A stretch of 64,000 nt of DNA from Chaunax sp. Z400 (Eukaryota > Chordata > Actinopteri > Lophiiformes > Chaunacidae): assembly GCA_037577475.1 (NCBI GenBank), contig CM075185.1, positions 1,554,769 to 1,618,768 of the forward strand. Reading direction: 5' to 3'. Positions 34,701-43,059 of this stretch are shown here, piece after piece (position 1 is the first letter of the stretch; the number at the start of each line of letters is the position of its first letter). Below the pieces are notes generated by a model, which was not told where the DNA came from, did not search any database, and worked only from the letters and a program-made list of their open reading frames with translations. The translations under genes and the position numbers were made by a program.

Positions 34701-37050
34701 TATGCTCTGGACTATATGCTATGTTTATTTTTGTTATATCATTATATGGGAAACTGATTAGACTTATTTCACATAATTTTTTTTCTCCTGTGTTTCCAAT
34801 ATACATTTTGTATAAAAGTATGCTTCTGTAACAAGTTACTGACACACCACTTAAACACTGCATAGCATGATGGTAAGACAGGATCATAAAACATTATATG
34901 TGACAAGTAAAACCCATTTATGATATGCATTTTGGTAATATGTAAAGTGGCTTGAATGGAGATACAGCAATTGCCTTACTTTTTTAAGATTGGGAGGAGA
35001 GGTATTGGGATGTAGGACAAGAAAATACGAATTAAGCTTAAAATAAGTGGAAATTTGAGAGTAAAAAGGCCATAAGAAGCTTGAAAGTGACAAAAGAAAT
35101 GATAATTTGTCATTTGTTTTACTGAGAGGTATACTTTGGACAACTAGAAGATATGATAACACCTACCTACCTGAACATGTAGCACATTGAAACATAAGAA
35201 ATGTTTTGGACAATTATCAATCGTAGGTAGGTCAGTCAGTCAGCAGGTCAGTCAGTCAGTCAGCAGGTCAGTCAGTCAGTCAGCAAGTAAGTCAGTCAGT
35301 CAGTCAGTCAGCAGGTCAGTCAGTAAGCAGGTCAGTCAGTAAGCAGGTCAGTCAGTCAGTCAGTCAGCAGGTCAGTCAGTCAGTCAGCAGGTCAGTCAGT
35401 CAGTCAGCAGGTCAGTCAGTCAGTCAGTCAGCAGGTCAGTCAGTCAGCAGGTCAGCCAGTCAGTCAGCAAGTAAGCCAGTCAGTCAGCAGGTCAGTCAGT
35501 CAGTCAGTCAGCAGGTCAGTCAGTCAGTCAGCAGGTCAGTCAGTCAGTCAGCCAGCAGGTCAATCAGTCAGCAGGTCAGTCAGTCAGTCAGCAGGTCAGT
35601 CAGTCAGTCAGCAGGTCAGTCAGTCAGTCAGCAAGTAAGTCAGTCAGTCAGTCAGCAGGTCAGTCAGTCAGCAGGTCAGTCAGTCAGCAGGTCAGTCAGT
35701 CAGTCAGTCAGTCAGCAGGTCAGTCAGTCAGTCAGTCAGTCAAAATGTTTGGAGAAGCCTGAATGTATAGTTTGTCAGATATGCGCCCCCCCCGCCCCCC
35801 CCCCCCCCATAGGAGCATAATTCATTTCAACACTTCATACTTTCTACTCCAAATATTTACTCATGATCCTAAGTAAAGGCAGTTGTAATCTGATTACTCA
35901 CTAACGTAATGGATCTCTGCAGCCGTCTTAAATAATAAAGGCTCTAAATGCATTTTACTAAATCATCTCTATGTAGACGTAGAAAACGTCCATGGATCTT
36001 CAACGGTTCTCAAAAACTTATGGAATACGTGCTGGTTCACGAGGTGGAACCAAGGATCCAAGAATCAGAACCTGGTCCAACTCTGGAGAACCGGACCTAA
36101 TGGTCTCTGGACAACCAGAGCCAACGTCCTCTGGAGGTTCTACCTTGTTCTTAAGCTGCTTCATCACGTCAGACATGAACCAGTCTTCGTCATCGTTCAG
36201 GACATCTCTCTCTCCAAACTCAAAGTTAGCGTTGAACTCTCTCGCCCCACGACTCCCAAACTTCTTCTTCCTGTTCAGGATGATGGGCTCGTCCTAGAAA
36301 ACAGAGTTTCATGAAGTCCTGCTGAAGGGTTTTAACTATAGAATTAGACAGACGACACATAGAACATCAACATCTGAGTGATGAGCATTAACACAAACTT
36401 ATTAAAATAAATAAACTCATCATTAAAATTATTAAAATCATCATTAAAATAACTAAAATCATCATTAAAATAAATAGACCATCATTATAAGTTCAGTCTA
36501 TTGATAACTGTTGATGTGTTTTACAGCTGCACAACATGACATCATCACAGATCTCAGTTCAGTTCTCTGTCGGCAGACAAACACATCAGGAACCAGAAGA
36601 GAAACATTTACGACATGATGACGTAATAACATTTAATCAATAATAGTATTGATCCCTCCTAATGACCATACCTTACGTTAAATTAATGTCTGACTAGACG
36701 TCATTAAAAATTACAGGTTACTCCCTTGTTTTATCTTATTTCATGTCGCTTTTGTATTTGACGTTATAATTGAAAATAAAGTTTATAATATTTTTTTTTT
36801 TTAATTACAGGTAAAATTTCTTCTTCGTGGTTTTCACAGAAGGTTCTCTCAGAACGAGATGTTCCCTATAGAACCTGATCGATCCGTGTGCTTCGATCCA
36901 CGGTTCATCGGCTGTTTTCCAGCCGAGCTCCGGTTCACGTCCAGCGGTGGAGGCGGGCAGACTCACCTCCTGCTCGTACTCCGTGTCGGGTTCCTCCGGA
37001 CTCTGGTCCTCGTCCCGGATCGTCCCTATCAGACCCAGTTGCTCCAACAT
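22784..37050 (-). CDS. DEAD-box RNA helicase DDX27, complete coding region
   Basis: DDX27 is a nucleolar ATP-dependent RNA helicase of ribosome biogenesis (with the PeBoW complex in 47S/27S pre-rRNA processing; yeast Drs1). Twenty-one exons (listed separately) give 2292 bp, 763 residues, without a frame break; human DDX27 is about 765-796. Order: MLEQLGLIGTI start, basic then very acidic N-terminus, Q motif GFKQPTPIQ, Walker A TGTGKT, PTRELGIQ, TPGRL, DEAD, SAT, VATDVAARGLDI, HRVGRTARAGR, and a basic coiled C-terminal tail with WFQTQQERK and AQMFAERAAKRERRPKRARA. All catalytic motifs are intact. Nearly every larger intron carries its own tandem repeat, and one holds a dead Tc1-like transposon. 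The gene is convergent with kcnq2. Confidence 0.96.
22876..22935 (-). CDS. ddx27 exon 20
   Basis: 60 bp, encoding PSFADRKRLGLDRKRPGGS; human has PSFEERKQLGLPHQRRGG. A shortened copy is at 19485-19517. Confidence 0.93.
23042..23138 (-). CDS. ddx27 exon 19
   Basis: 97 bp, encoding KAGKGGRKSVFDKELTNTSS and KALKHYRAG. Confidence 0.95.
23165..23640. repeat. 20-21 bp minisatellite in a ddx27 intron
   Basis: About 23 copies of GTACTGATGCAGTATTTCTGT, ending directly at the donor of exon 18. Confidence 0.95.
23642..23762 (-). CDS. ddx27 exon 18
   Basis: 121 bp, encoding SEERAQFEILKAQMFAERAA and KRERRPKRARAMVEDEMP; its donor runs straight into the 20-bp minisatellite. Confidence 0.96.
24296..24387 (-). 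CDS. ddx27 exon 17
   Basis: 92 bp, encoding SKALQDFDVALRSKKKRQKF and LKEGRKKELT. Confidence 0.94.
24466..24559 (-). CDS. ddx27 exon 16
   Basis: 94 bp, encoding LSVAQKRLDGSASCQSQRVW and FQTQQERKQSR. The segment before RVWFQT is diverged from human KRLLEKGKEAVVPNPERSWFQT. Confidence 0.9.
24740..24846 (-). CDS. ddx27 exon 15
   Basis: 107 bp, encoding EVILKFRDLILRLEKDVEAV and MKLEREERELAASEAK; human has DVILKFRDKIEKMEKDVYAV. Confidence 0.95.
24890..25470. mobile_element. MITE-like element with a 37-bp perfect hairpin
   Basis: 24921-24957 and 24977-25013 are perfect inverted copies around a 19-nt loop. The following 450 bp ('gattaccatgacttggatga', 'atcatcctgtttgtgtcaga') read as part of a dispersed fish repeat I have seen with the same hairpin. 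Class unassigned; no transposase. Confidence 0.65.
25545..27025 (-). repeat. 17-bp minisatellite, large array
   Basis: About 85 copies of the reverse complement of ATTTGATGGCGTTACGT, with TTG/ATC variants and higher-order repetition (blocks at 25870-26060 recur at 26300-26420 and 26740-26900). Lies between ddx27 exons 14 and 15. Confidence 0.95.
27232..27409 (-). CDS. ddx27 exon 14: motif VI
   Basis: 178 bp, encoding VINFTMPSTVKHYVHRVGRT, ARAGRSGRSVSLVGESERKI and VKARVLPP. Confidence 0.97.
27480..27561 (-). CDS. ddx27 exon 13: motif V
   Basis: 82 bp, encoding RFKDEQIDVLVATDVAARGL and DIDGVKT. Confidence 0.97.
27650..28450 (-). mobile_element. Eroded Tc1-like transposase in a ddx27 intron
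   Basis: On the minus strand the frames read VWDVVLWSHETKLELLG, YVWRRKNEADAEKNTLPTVK and HGGGSVRLWGCFASWTTGNL, then fragments of DSIKDQEILEENV and a frame-shifted tail: the Tc1/mariner DDE transposase core with frameshifts. The N-terminal DNA-binding part is not seen. Dead copy. Confidence 0.85.
28701..28854 (-). CDS. ddx27 exon 12: motif IV
   Basis: 154 bp, encoding LLTRTFQDHVMCFTQTRKQA, HRLHILLGLMGLKVGELHGE and LSQNQRLENL. Confidence 0.96.
28972..29113 (-). CDS. ddx27 exon 11
   Basis: 142 bp, encoding VKDLAAVSLKQPIRIFVNSN, TDVAPFLRQEFVRIRANREG and DREAVVA, the linker to RecA domain 2. Confidence 0.96.
29204..29303 (-). CDS. ddx27 exon 10: motif III
   Basis: 100 bp, encoding MLDEYFEEQMKEIIRQCSYN and RQTMLFSATMTEE. 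Confidence 0.97.
29387..29537 (-). CDS. ddx27 exon 9: motifs GG, Ib and DEAD
   Basis: 151 bp, encoding GGLDLKSQEAALRAGPDVLV, ATPGRLIDHLHNTPSFEL and IEILVLDEADR. Confidence 0.97.
29691..29864 (-). CDS. ddx27 exon 8: motif I end and motif Ia
   Basis: 174 bp, encoding GKTAAFMLPVLERLVYKPRT, VTRVLVLVPTRELGIQVHSV and ITTCIAV. Confidence 0.96.
29953..30058 (-). CDS. ddx27 exon 7: Q motif, start of motif I
   Basis: 106 bp, encoding AITALGFKQPTPIQKACVPV and GLLGRDLCACAATGT; the Walker A lysine comes from the next exon. Confidence 0.96.
30120..30495. repeat. 24-bp minisatellite in a ddx27 intron
   Basis: About 15 copies of AGACTGAGTCCAGATTCCAG plus GAGTC/GAACC, between exons 6 and 7. Confidence 0.96.
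30713..30799 (-). CDS. ddx27 exon 6
   Basis: 87 bp, encoding ALDSFYEDASQYNDRLTF and DDMNLSRPILK, the segment before the Q motif. Confidence 0.95.
30881..30933 (-). CDS. ddx27 exon 5: basic patch
   Basis: 53 bp, encoding TLRDKERRGRKRKTREE, equivalent to the human TLKVKDRKKKKKKG nuclear/nucleolar basic patch. Confidence 0.92.
31062..31245 (-). CDS. ddx27 exon 4: acidic region
   Basis: 184 bp, encoding EKSADSEAAGVSAGKNQEN, a run of seven or more Asp/Glu, and EFDSSDEEILTKS. Length of the D/E run is likely polymorphic (GAT repeats). Confidence 0.93.
31265..31588. repeat. 21-23 bp minisatellite in a ddx27 intron
   Basis: About 15 copies of AACCTGACCAGGAAGGAAAC / GGAGGAAG variants between exons 3 and 4, starting 20 bp from exon 4. 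Confidence 0.96.
31603..31662 (-). CDS. ddx27 exon 3
   Basis: 60 bp, encoding RPATTLDQKIEKIRKKRKAE. It is separated from exon 2 by a 4.5-kb intron filled with the TCAG array. Confidence 0.95.
32065..33912. repeat. TCAG tetranucleotide / GCAGG array, block 1
   Basis: About 1.85 kb of (GTCA)n punctuated every 8-28 bp by GCAGGT or GCAGGTAG. In the ddx27 sense it is (CTGA)n with CCTGC. Intron 2 of ddx27. Confidence 0.97.
33913..35224. other. AT-rich non-repetitive segment inside the TCAG array
   Basis: 1.3 kb of AT-rich sequence splitting the array. No gene, transposase or clear terminal repeat seen, and no obvious target-site duplication. Confidence 0.6.
35225..35742. repeat. TCAG / GCAGG array, block 2
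   Basis: Same repeat and same orientation as block 1. Followed at 35785-35808 by a C/G-only tract (CCCCCCCCGCCCC and so on). Confidence 0.97.
36144..36293 (-). CDS. ddx27 exon 2
   Basis: 150 bp, encoding DEPIILNRKKKFGSRGAREF, NANFEFGERD and DWFMSDVMKQLKNK; human has a similar NPDFVF...LADVMSQLKKK run. Confidence 0.92.
36395..36482. repeat. Short AT-rich tandem repeat
   Basis: Three to four copies of AAATCATCATTAAAATAA-like units in ddx27 intron 1. Confidence 0.7.
36967..37050 (-). CDS. ddx27 exon 1 with start codon
   Basis: Encodes MLEQLGLIGTIRDEDQSPEE and PDTEYEQE; human begins MLADLGLIGTI. Donor gtgagt. Confidence 0.95.
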
Positions 37051-37290
37051 GGTGGAGTGCGCTGCGAAACCACGACCAGTTTTACACTGATTCTGGACTG
37101 GTTCTCTGCCGTTTTCTCGTGCACGTGTGTTAACGGAAACAGGAAGTGAGAGTGACGTATTTCCAGTTTACGAAGTAATCTCCCGCCCTACTCTATCTCT
37201 GATTGGTTAATCATATCGTCACTCATCGTGCGTAAACCAATCAAAGAAATCAACTCGAGTCCCAGCCAATCAGAGGGAGAGAAGGGCGGG
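37051..37290 (-). promoter_or_regulatory. ddx27 promoter region
   Basis: Directly upstream of the ddx27 start: an ETS-type GGAAGTG (37142-37148), a TGACGT half site (37153-37158) and CCAAT boxes near 37202 (GATTGG), 37237 (CCAATCA) and 37266 (CCAATCA). This TATA-less mix is usual for housekeeping ribosome-biogenesis genes. The 5' UTR must be short. Confidence 0.6.
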
Positions 37291-37789
37291 AAGTTTCCAC
37301 ATCATACTGTGCAGGGAAAAACTATTCAAATTTTCGCCACCTTCTGGACGTCTGATGGAACTGAAGGATGGGAGACGCGTGGCAGTTGTTGCTGGTGATG
37401 TTATATGACGATACGATATATATACATATATACATATATATATATATCGACCCCCCCCCCCTCTCCCTTTCTCTCTGTGTCTGATTGTTTATTACTGAGG
37501 TCACAGTTAAAGGCGGAGTCAAAGCCTGACAAAGAGAGCAGAATATTAGAAATGATGACATGTGTCCCTAATAAAGTGGCCACTGAGTGTGTGCATGAAC
37601 ATATGAAGCAGCTTCAAACCTCAGATGTCTGGAGCCTCTACTGCTGTTCAGGACTGAGGACAGAAGAGGGCGACACGTCATCAAGAATAAAGGCTGAAAG
37701 GTTTCTGGCAATGACCCAGAACCAGTTATGGACACCGATCACCATGTTGAGGCCTGAAAACAACCAGATTGGACCACAGAGTGACACCC

Positions 37790-37920
37790 ATGTAGAGGGC
37801 AGTAATATATCATAGTAGCATCTAGTCTGTCTTATCCATAGAAGAAGAAGAAACAGCTCCATCACCTGTCTGTTATGTTGTTGTTGTCACTACCACAGTG
37901 ATTGAATACTGTAATATTTC
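37790..37920. repeat. Dispersed repeat A, copy 1
   Basis: 'gagggcagtaatat' through 'gaagaagaagaaacagc' to 'cacagtgattgaatactgta' matches 45965-46085 almost base for base in the same orientation. Confidence 0.85.
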
Positions 37921-38855
37921 CTCTAAATAGTACACAATTCACACACTATCATATATTGTATATAGTGTAGGCTAATACTAGTAAAAATGCTAAGTTAACA
38001 TCCTTAGGACAGTGAAAAAAGTCAGTTATCTCCAACAATTTATCTAACCAGCTAATAAATCACATTTCCCCCCCCCTGGTTTTCAGTTGTTTTTAACAGT
38101 TTTTATTTATTTTTTAACTTGTCTTTAACTGTGTTTCTTCCACTTTTTACGTTTTACAGTTAAAACATTAATTACATGATGATGTCATGAAGTTGATGCC
38201 TCACTTAAAGGAGGCGGGTTTAATGGAGGAGGTTGTCAGTGAGCACTGGCTACAGACATGCTAACATTAGCTTCAGCGCTGGCTACAGGACATGCTAACA
38301 TTAGCAGCAGTGCTGGCTTAACACGTGCTAACATTAGCTGTATCGGCTCTAGTGGAGTCAATGACAATCAGGCCAATAGCTTCGTTTTTAATCGTCTGAA
38401 TCTTCTATCAGTTTACAGTGGATCAAACTTTAATCTGAAGAGTTAGCTTTAGCTTCTCTGGCAGGTTACCAGATTATTTAAGTCTCCAGGGCCAGTTTCT
38501 GTGTGGGTATGCAGTGTGAGGCCTCCATTCCATTCTGTGGTCGTGGCCGTCCGTCAGAGACACTCGCTGCATTGTCAGCAGAGCCTGGAGACGTATCTGC
38601 ATGGAGAGCAGCTGCAGCGCCAAAGAAAACAGACTGAGCTGCAGAGATGAGGAGGGGGGCAGCTCCTTAACGTCTGACACCTTATATATGATATTATGTA
38701 TTGATGGTTCGAACACGGTGAACTGGGACAACATGAGTGTTTATCTAGGAAAGTACCAGAAAGTCCAGTAAAATAAAATCTCTGGCTTACTGTACAAAAA
38801 CCAACAGCAGCTGATTCCTGGAATGTTCTGAGGTTGAGATGAATGAGGTCCTGTA

Positions 38856-38859
<4 letters not shown>

Positions 38860-38930
<71 letters not shown>
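38860..38930. repeat. (TG)n(TA)n microsatellite
   Basis: Eight TG then about 30 TA units. Confidence 0.97.
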
Positions 38931-38931
<1 letters not shown>

Positions 38932-39339
38932 AGCGTCTTTGAGTATTCTGAAAAGCGCTTTATAAATAAAATGTATTATTATTATTATTATAATTATTAT
39001 ACATACATACACATATATACATACATATATATTTGTGTCTGTGTGTGTGTATATATATGTGCACATATGTACACATATGTATACATATATGTGTACATGT
39101 ACACATGTATATGTGAGTAGCGCCACATTTCATCTTTAGCCTAAAACTCTGAACCTTGAATTTGAGGTGAAACATCTGAACTGAGTTTTAATGTCTTCGA
39201 ATCACAAAATATTCAAATGATCTGATTTATCATGAAGGTGAAAATACAACGAGCTGCTCCTGGTGTTACAGAACAAAACATGAGCAGCTACTCAGGGAGG
39301 TGGATTCAGGATCAGGGTTCAGCTCATAGGAGACCTCTG

Positions 39340-40451
39340 CTGTGTCCCAAATCACATACTTATAGTTATATTCTACATGTGAGTATACTACATGTTAGTA
39401 TTCTACATGTGAGTATACTACATGTGAGTATACTACATGTGAGTATACTACATGTGAGTATTCTACATGTGAGTATACTACATGTGAGTGTTCTACATGT
39501 GAGTATACTACATGTGAGTATTATACATGTGAGTGTTCTACATGTGAGTATTCTACATGTGAGTATACTACATGTGAGTATACTACATGTTAGTATACTG
39601 CATGTTAGTATTCTACATGTGAGTATACTACATGTGAGTATACTACATGTGAGTGTTCTACATGTGAGTATTCTACATGTGAGTATTATACATGTGAGTA
39701 TACTACATGTGAGTGTTCTACATGTGAGTATTCTACATGTGAGTATACTACATGTGAGTATACTACATGTTAGTATACTGCATGTTAGTATTCTACATGT
39801 GAGTATACTACATGTGAGTATTCTACATGTGAGTATTCTACATGTTAGTATTCTACATGTGAGTATTCTACATGTGAGTATTCTACATGTGAGTATTCTA
39901 CATGTGAGTATTCTACATGTGAGTATACTACATGTGAGTATTCTACATGTGAGTATTCTACATGTTAGTATTCTACATGTGAGTATACTACATGTGAGTA
40001 TTCTACATGTTAGTATTCTACATGTGAGTATACTACATGTGAGTATTCTACATGTTAGTATTCTACATGTTAGACAGCAGCAACATTTGACCGCTACAGT
40101 CGACTAAAATAAACGGTTTAATGCTCCAGGTTTCATCTGAAGTGGTATTTCATTTGTACTTTTATTTATATGTTGCTGTTGTTCTGCGAAACCGTCACCT
40201 CCTCCGCCTCATGCTTAAGTCTCGTAAGCCCCTCCCCTTCCTGTTATGTAGCCAAGATGGCGACCATTGAGGGTGAGAAGTGTCCATCATTCCACTCTCA
40301 ACGTTTTCTTAGTATGTCATCCAGGTACTCATAGTACACTGGGTACTCATAGTACACTGGGTACTCATAGTACTCGTCGTTTATGGTGTGAACATACTGA
40401 TACACTCAGACCGGACAGGTTAAATATGGAAGTATGACATTTGGGACACAG
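39340..40451. mobile_element. MITE with terminal inverted repeats and an internal minisatellite
   Basis: Ends 39340-39361 (CTGTGTCCCAAATCACATAC) and 40430-40451 are inverted repeats matching 20 of 22 bases. The body contains 'gtagccaagatggcgacc' and a short GGGTACTCATAGTACACT triplication. The 15-bp array at 39373-40072 makes up two thirds of it. No transposase. Confidence 0.75.
39373..40072 (+). repeat. 15-bp minisatellite TTCTACATGTGAGTA
   Basis: About 46 units, TTCTACATGTGAGTA alternating with TACTACATGTGAGTA. Since 15 is a multiple of three it yields a false open frame repeating SILHV. Confidence 0.98.
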
Positions 40452-42540
40452 TTCTGGTCTCAGTTGTCTAAGGAGGGTCATGTGACAGTTGAGGTTCACG
40501 ACACAGCTGGGAAACAGTTCACACCCAGAAGAAAGAGTAAACACCTTTATTGTGAAGGTATCAGGGAACTTCCTCTCTCCGCTCAGTGAGAAGTTACCTG
40601 AGCAGGTGGCACTGAACAGTTGATTGAGGATCAATCCAATAAACAGTTGGATCCAGATAATCCAGTGGACCCAGATAAAGAAGTGGATCCAGATAAACCA
40701 GTGCATCCAGATAAACAAGTGGACCTGGATAAATGAGTGGATCCAGATTAATGAGTGGATCCAGATCTTGCTTGCAGCCTGTAACCTGATCTACTCTGTG
40801 AATCGGTTCTCATCTGACTCTGACTGGTTTATCTTTCTTCCCCATAAATCAGGCCCCACTGAGCCAGTTTAAATATCTGAGGCAGCCTGGACTCCATCAC
40901 ACCACAGACCACCTCAAACCATTGTGGGCTAAAGTAAAAGGACTCCTCCAGGAGTTTAATGACTTCACTCAGTGGTGTTTACACATGAAAATCACCAGAC
41001 CACCTAAAGCCTCTCTGACAGCCAATGAGACAGAGAGAATCACATGATGTCATGATGCCGGAGGATGACACCTTCTCTGATGAACACAGGTGGGATCCAC
41101 CTGCTCTTAAGAATAGACATGTGTTGTTGCCATGGAAACGCAATAAATCAAAACTTGTAAACATTTCTACATATCAAAAGGCATCAGTCCAGCATTTTGA
41201 TGTGTCAATAAAGTTTCATGAAAAAATATCAATATTTTGAGTTATGACCCAACAAAAAGTGTTTACAGACGTACAGAGTGGTCGCCCCCCCCATGATGAC
41301 ATCATCAGCATTATTTAATGATGAAGTGTTTAATAATAAGACACAAGGAAATGTCTTCATCTGGTCCCACACTGCTGGTCGTACCCTCCGCACAGGCACC
41401 TCCTGGCAGGCCTCAACCCTCCCCCACTGCTCAGGACCACCTCACCCCCTCCCTCCCCTTTAACTCCTCCCCTCCTGTCCCACACCAGTCAGCCCTCACC
41501 TCCTCCTCCTCCTCCAGCCCAATCAAGGCACTGGTCTGTCCCTGTGACTGAGCTCACAGTAAATTTATATATATATATACATTTATACATTTTATACATT
41601 TAATATATATATTTACACACATTAATGAATTTATACACAAACATGTGATCAGCTGATCACCTCCTCTGGTGGTTTTGGTGTTGGATGATTCAGGTCACAT
41701 GACTCATGTATGGAGGACCTGATGGAGGTTGGTCACAATGATCACATCAGTTTCTGCTCTTCACTGACCTGAGATCTGTTACTGCTGTGTGTGTGTGTAC
41801 ATCCAGGTCACAGGTTGATGGGAGGATGTGAAGGTCAATGAACTCGGCTGCAGGTCAACAGTCGTTAGGACACGTCACACACAGTACCAGTATACAGTAT
41901 GCAGTACTAGTATACCCAGTACACAACACTGGTATCCAGTACTAGTATACAGTATGCAGTACCAGTGTACCCAGTATACAGTCGGTATGAACCAGTATCA
42001 AAAAGCTCTGAGCTGCTGATTGATGTCATCTATTATCCAGCCACTGGAGCCTCAGCAGGAACCATTTCAACCAATGAAAACATGACGTGGATTTAAATCA
42101 TCAATAATTATGAATTCTTCAATCAATAAATTTTTTTCAGAATAACAGTCTAGATCACACTGTTTCAGAATAAGAGCAGTCTAGAGCCACTGTTTCAGAA
42201 TAAGAGCAGTCTAGAGCACATTGCAGCACTCCTGCTCTCCTAAAAACAGACGTTACACAATGATAACATCCCATAATCAGCAGTGTTTCCACATCCAGAG
42301 CTGCTCACTGTTTTAATGATGGATGATTTTCACTGTTAGCTTGTAAAACATGTCTCACACCACGACACGAGGCATTTCATGTCTGCAGAGGCTCATAAAT
42401 TCCTTCTGTGCGCCACCCAGCTCCACATATGACCCGGGGTATCTGGGGTAACTTCCTCAGATGGCCTCCAACACTGCTGCAACACACACACTAAAATCCA
42501 CAGACACATGAGATCCCGAGGTGGAGAGCATCCTCCAAAG
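40452..42540. other. Intergenic, no gene supported
   Basis: Short minisatellites at 40640-40770 (GTGGATCCAGATAA units) and 41880-41985 (CAGTACTAGTATACAG units), a CT/CCTCC-rich stretch at 41395-41520 and AT-rich sequence. No exon-like frame. Confidence 0.5.
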
Positions 42541-42704
42541 GCAAACAGATGGCTCATTATATAAGAACCACGTTATGTAAGAGCCACGCCCACAGAGGAA
42601 CGTTTGTTCCTGGTTCTATGTCGGAGCCTCAAACACAAAGAAATACACAAAACATGATTCACACCAGATTCATGCTGCAGGGAATTACTGAGAATAATCT
42701 GGAT

Positions 42705-43055
42705 CTCATTAATCTGAGTCTCAATAATATGAACCTCATTCATCTGGAACCCATTAATCTGGACCTCATTAATGTGGATCTCAATAATCTGGATCTCATT
42801 AATGTGGATCTCATTAATCTGAAACTCATCAATCTGAATGTCATTAATCTGAAACTCATAAATCTGAATCTCATAAATCTGAAACTCAATAATCTGGATC
42901 TCATTAATCTGAATCTCATTAATCCGAGTCTCAATAATCTGAATCTCATTAATCTGAAACTCAATAATCTGGGTCTCATTAATCTGGATCTCAATAATCT
43001 GGATCTCATTAATCTGGACCTCATTAATCTGGATCTCAATAATCTGAAACTCCTT
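42705..43055. repeat. 18-bp minisatellite AATCTGGATCTCATT
   Basis: About 20 copies of an 18-bp unit CTCATTAATCTGGATCTC with AAT/AAA changes; open in frame (INLDLINL) because 18 is divisible by three. Confidence 0.96.
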
Positions 43056-43059
43056 TTCT

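Larger units (their letters stand above)
37300..39330. other. Intergenic, no gene supported
   Basis: Contains TA/TG microsatellites (37405-37450, 38860-38930, 38985-39115), a 35-bp triplet GACATGCTAACATTAGC repeat (38255-38345) and a dispersed repeat at 37790-37920. The minus-strand frame at 38474-38734 has reasonable codon texture (LQLSLFSLALQLLSMQIRLQ) but no homolog I know. Confidence 0.5.

Noticed and set aside
32065..35742. Regular spaced repeats suggestive of CRISPR or a satellite-encoded RNA
   Set aside because: Units are a 4-bp word with variable punctuation and no unique spacers; the context is a vertebrate intron.
38474..38734. Minus frame with LQLSLFSLALQLLSMQIRLQ, possible exon
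   Set aside because: Looks helical and leucine-rich but I know no homolog and see no splice partners; kept only as a note in the intergenic entry.
39232..40107. 291-residue frame repeating SILHV
   Set aside because: A 15-bp minisatellite within a MITE; no start context, codon variation or conserved flank.
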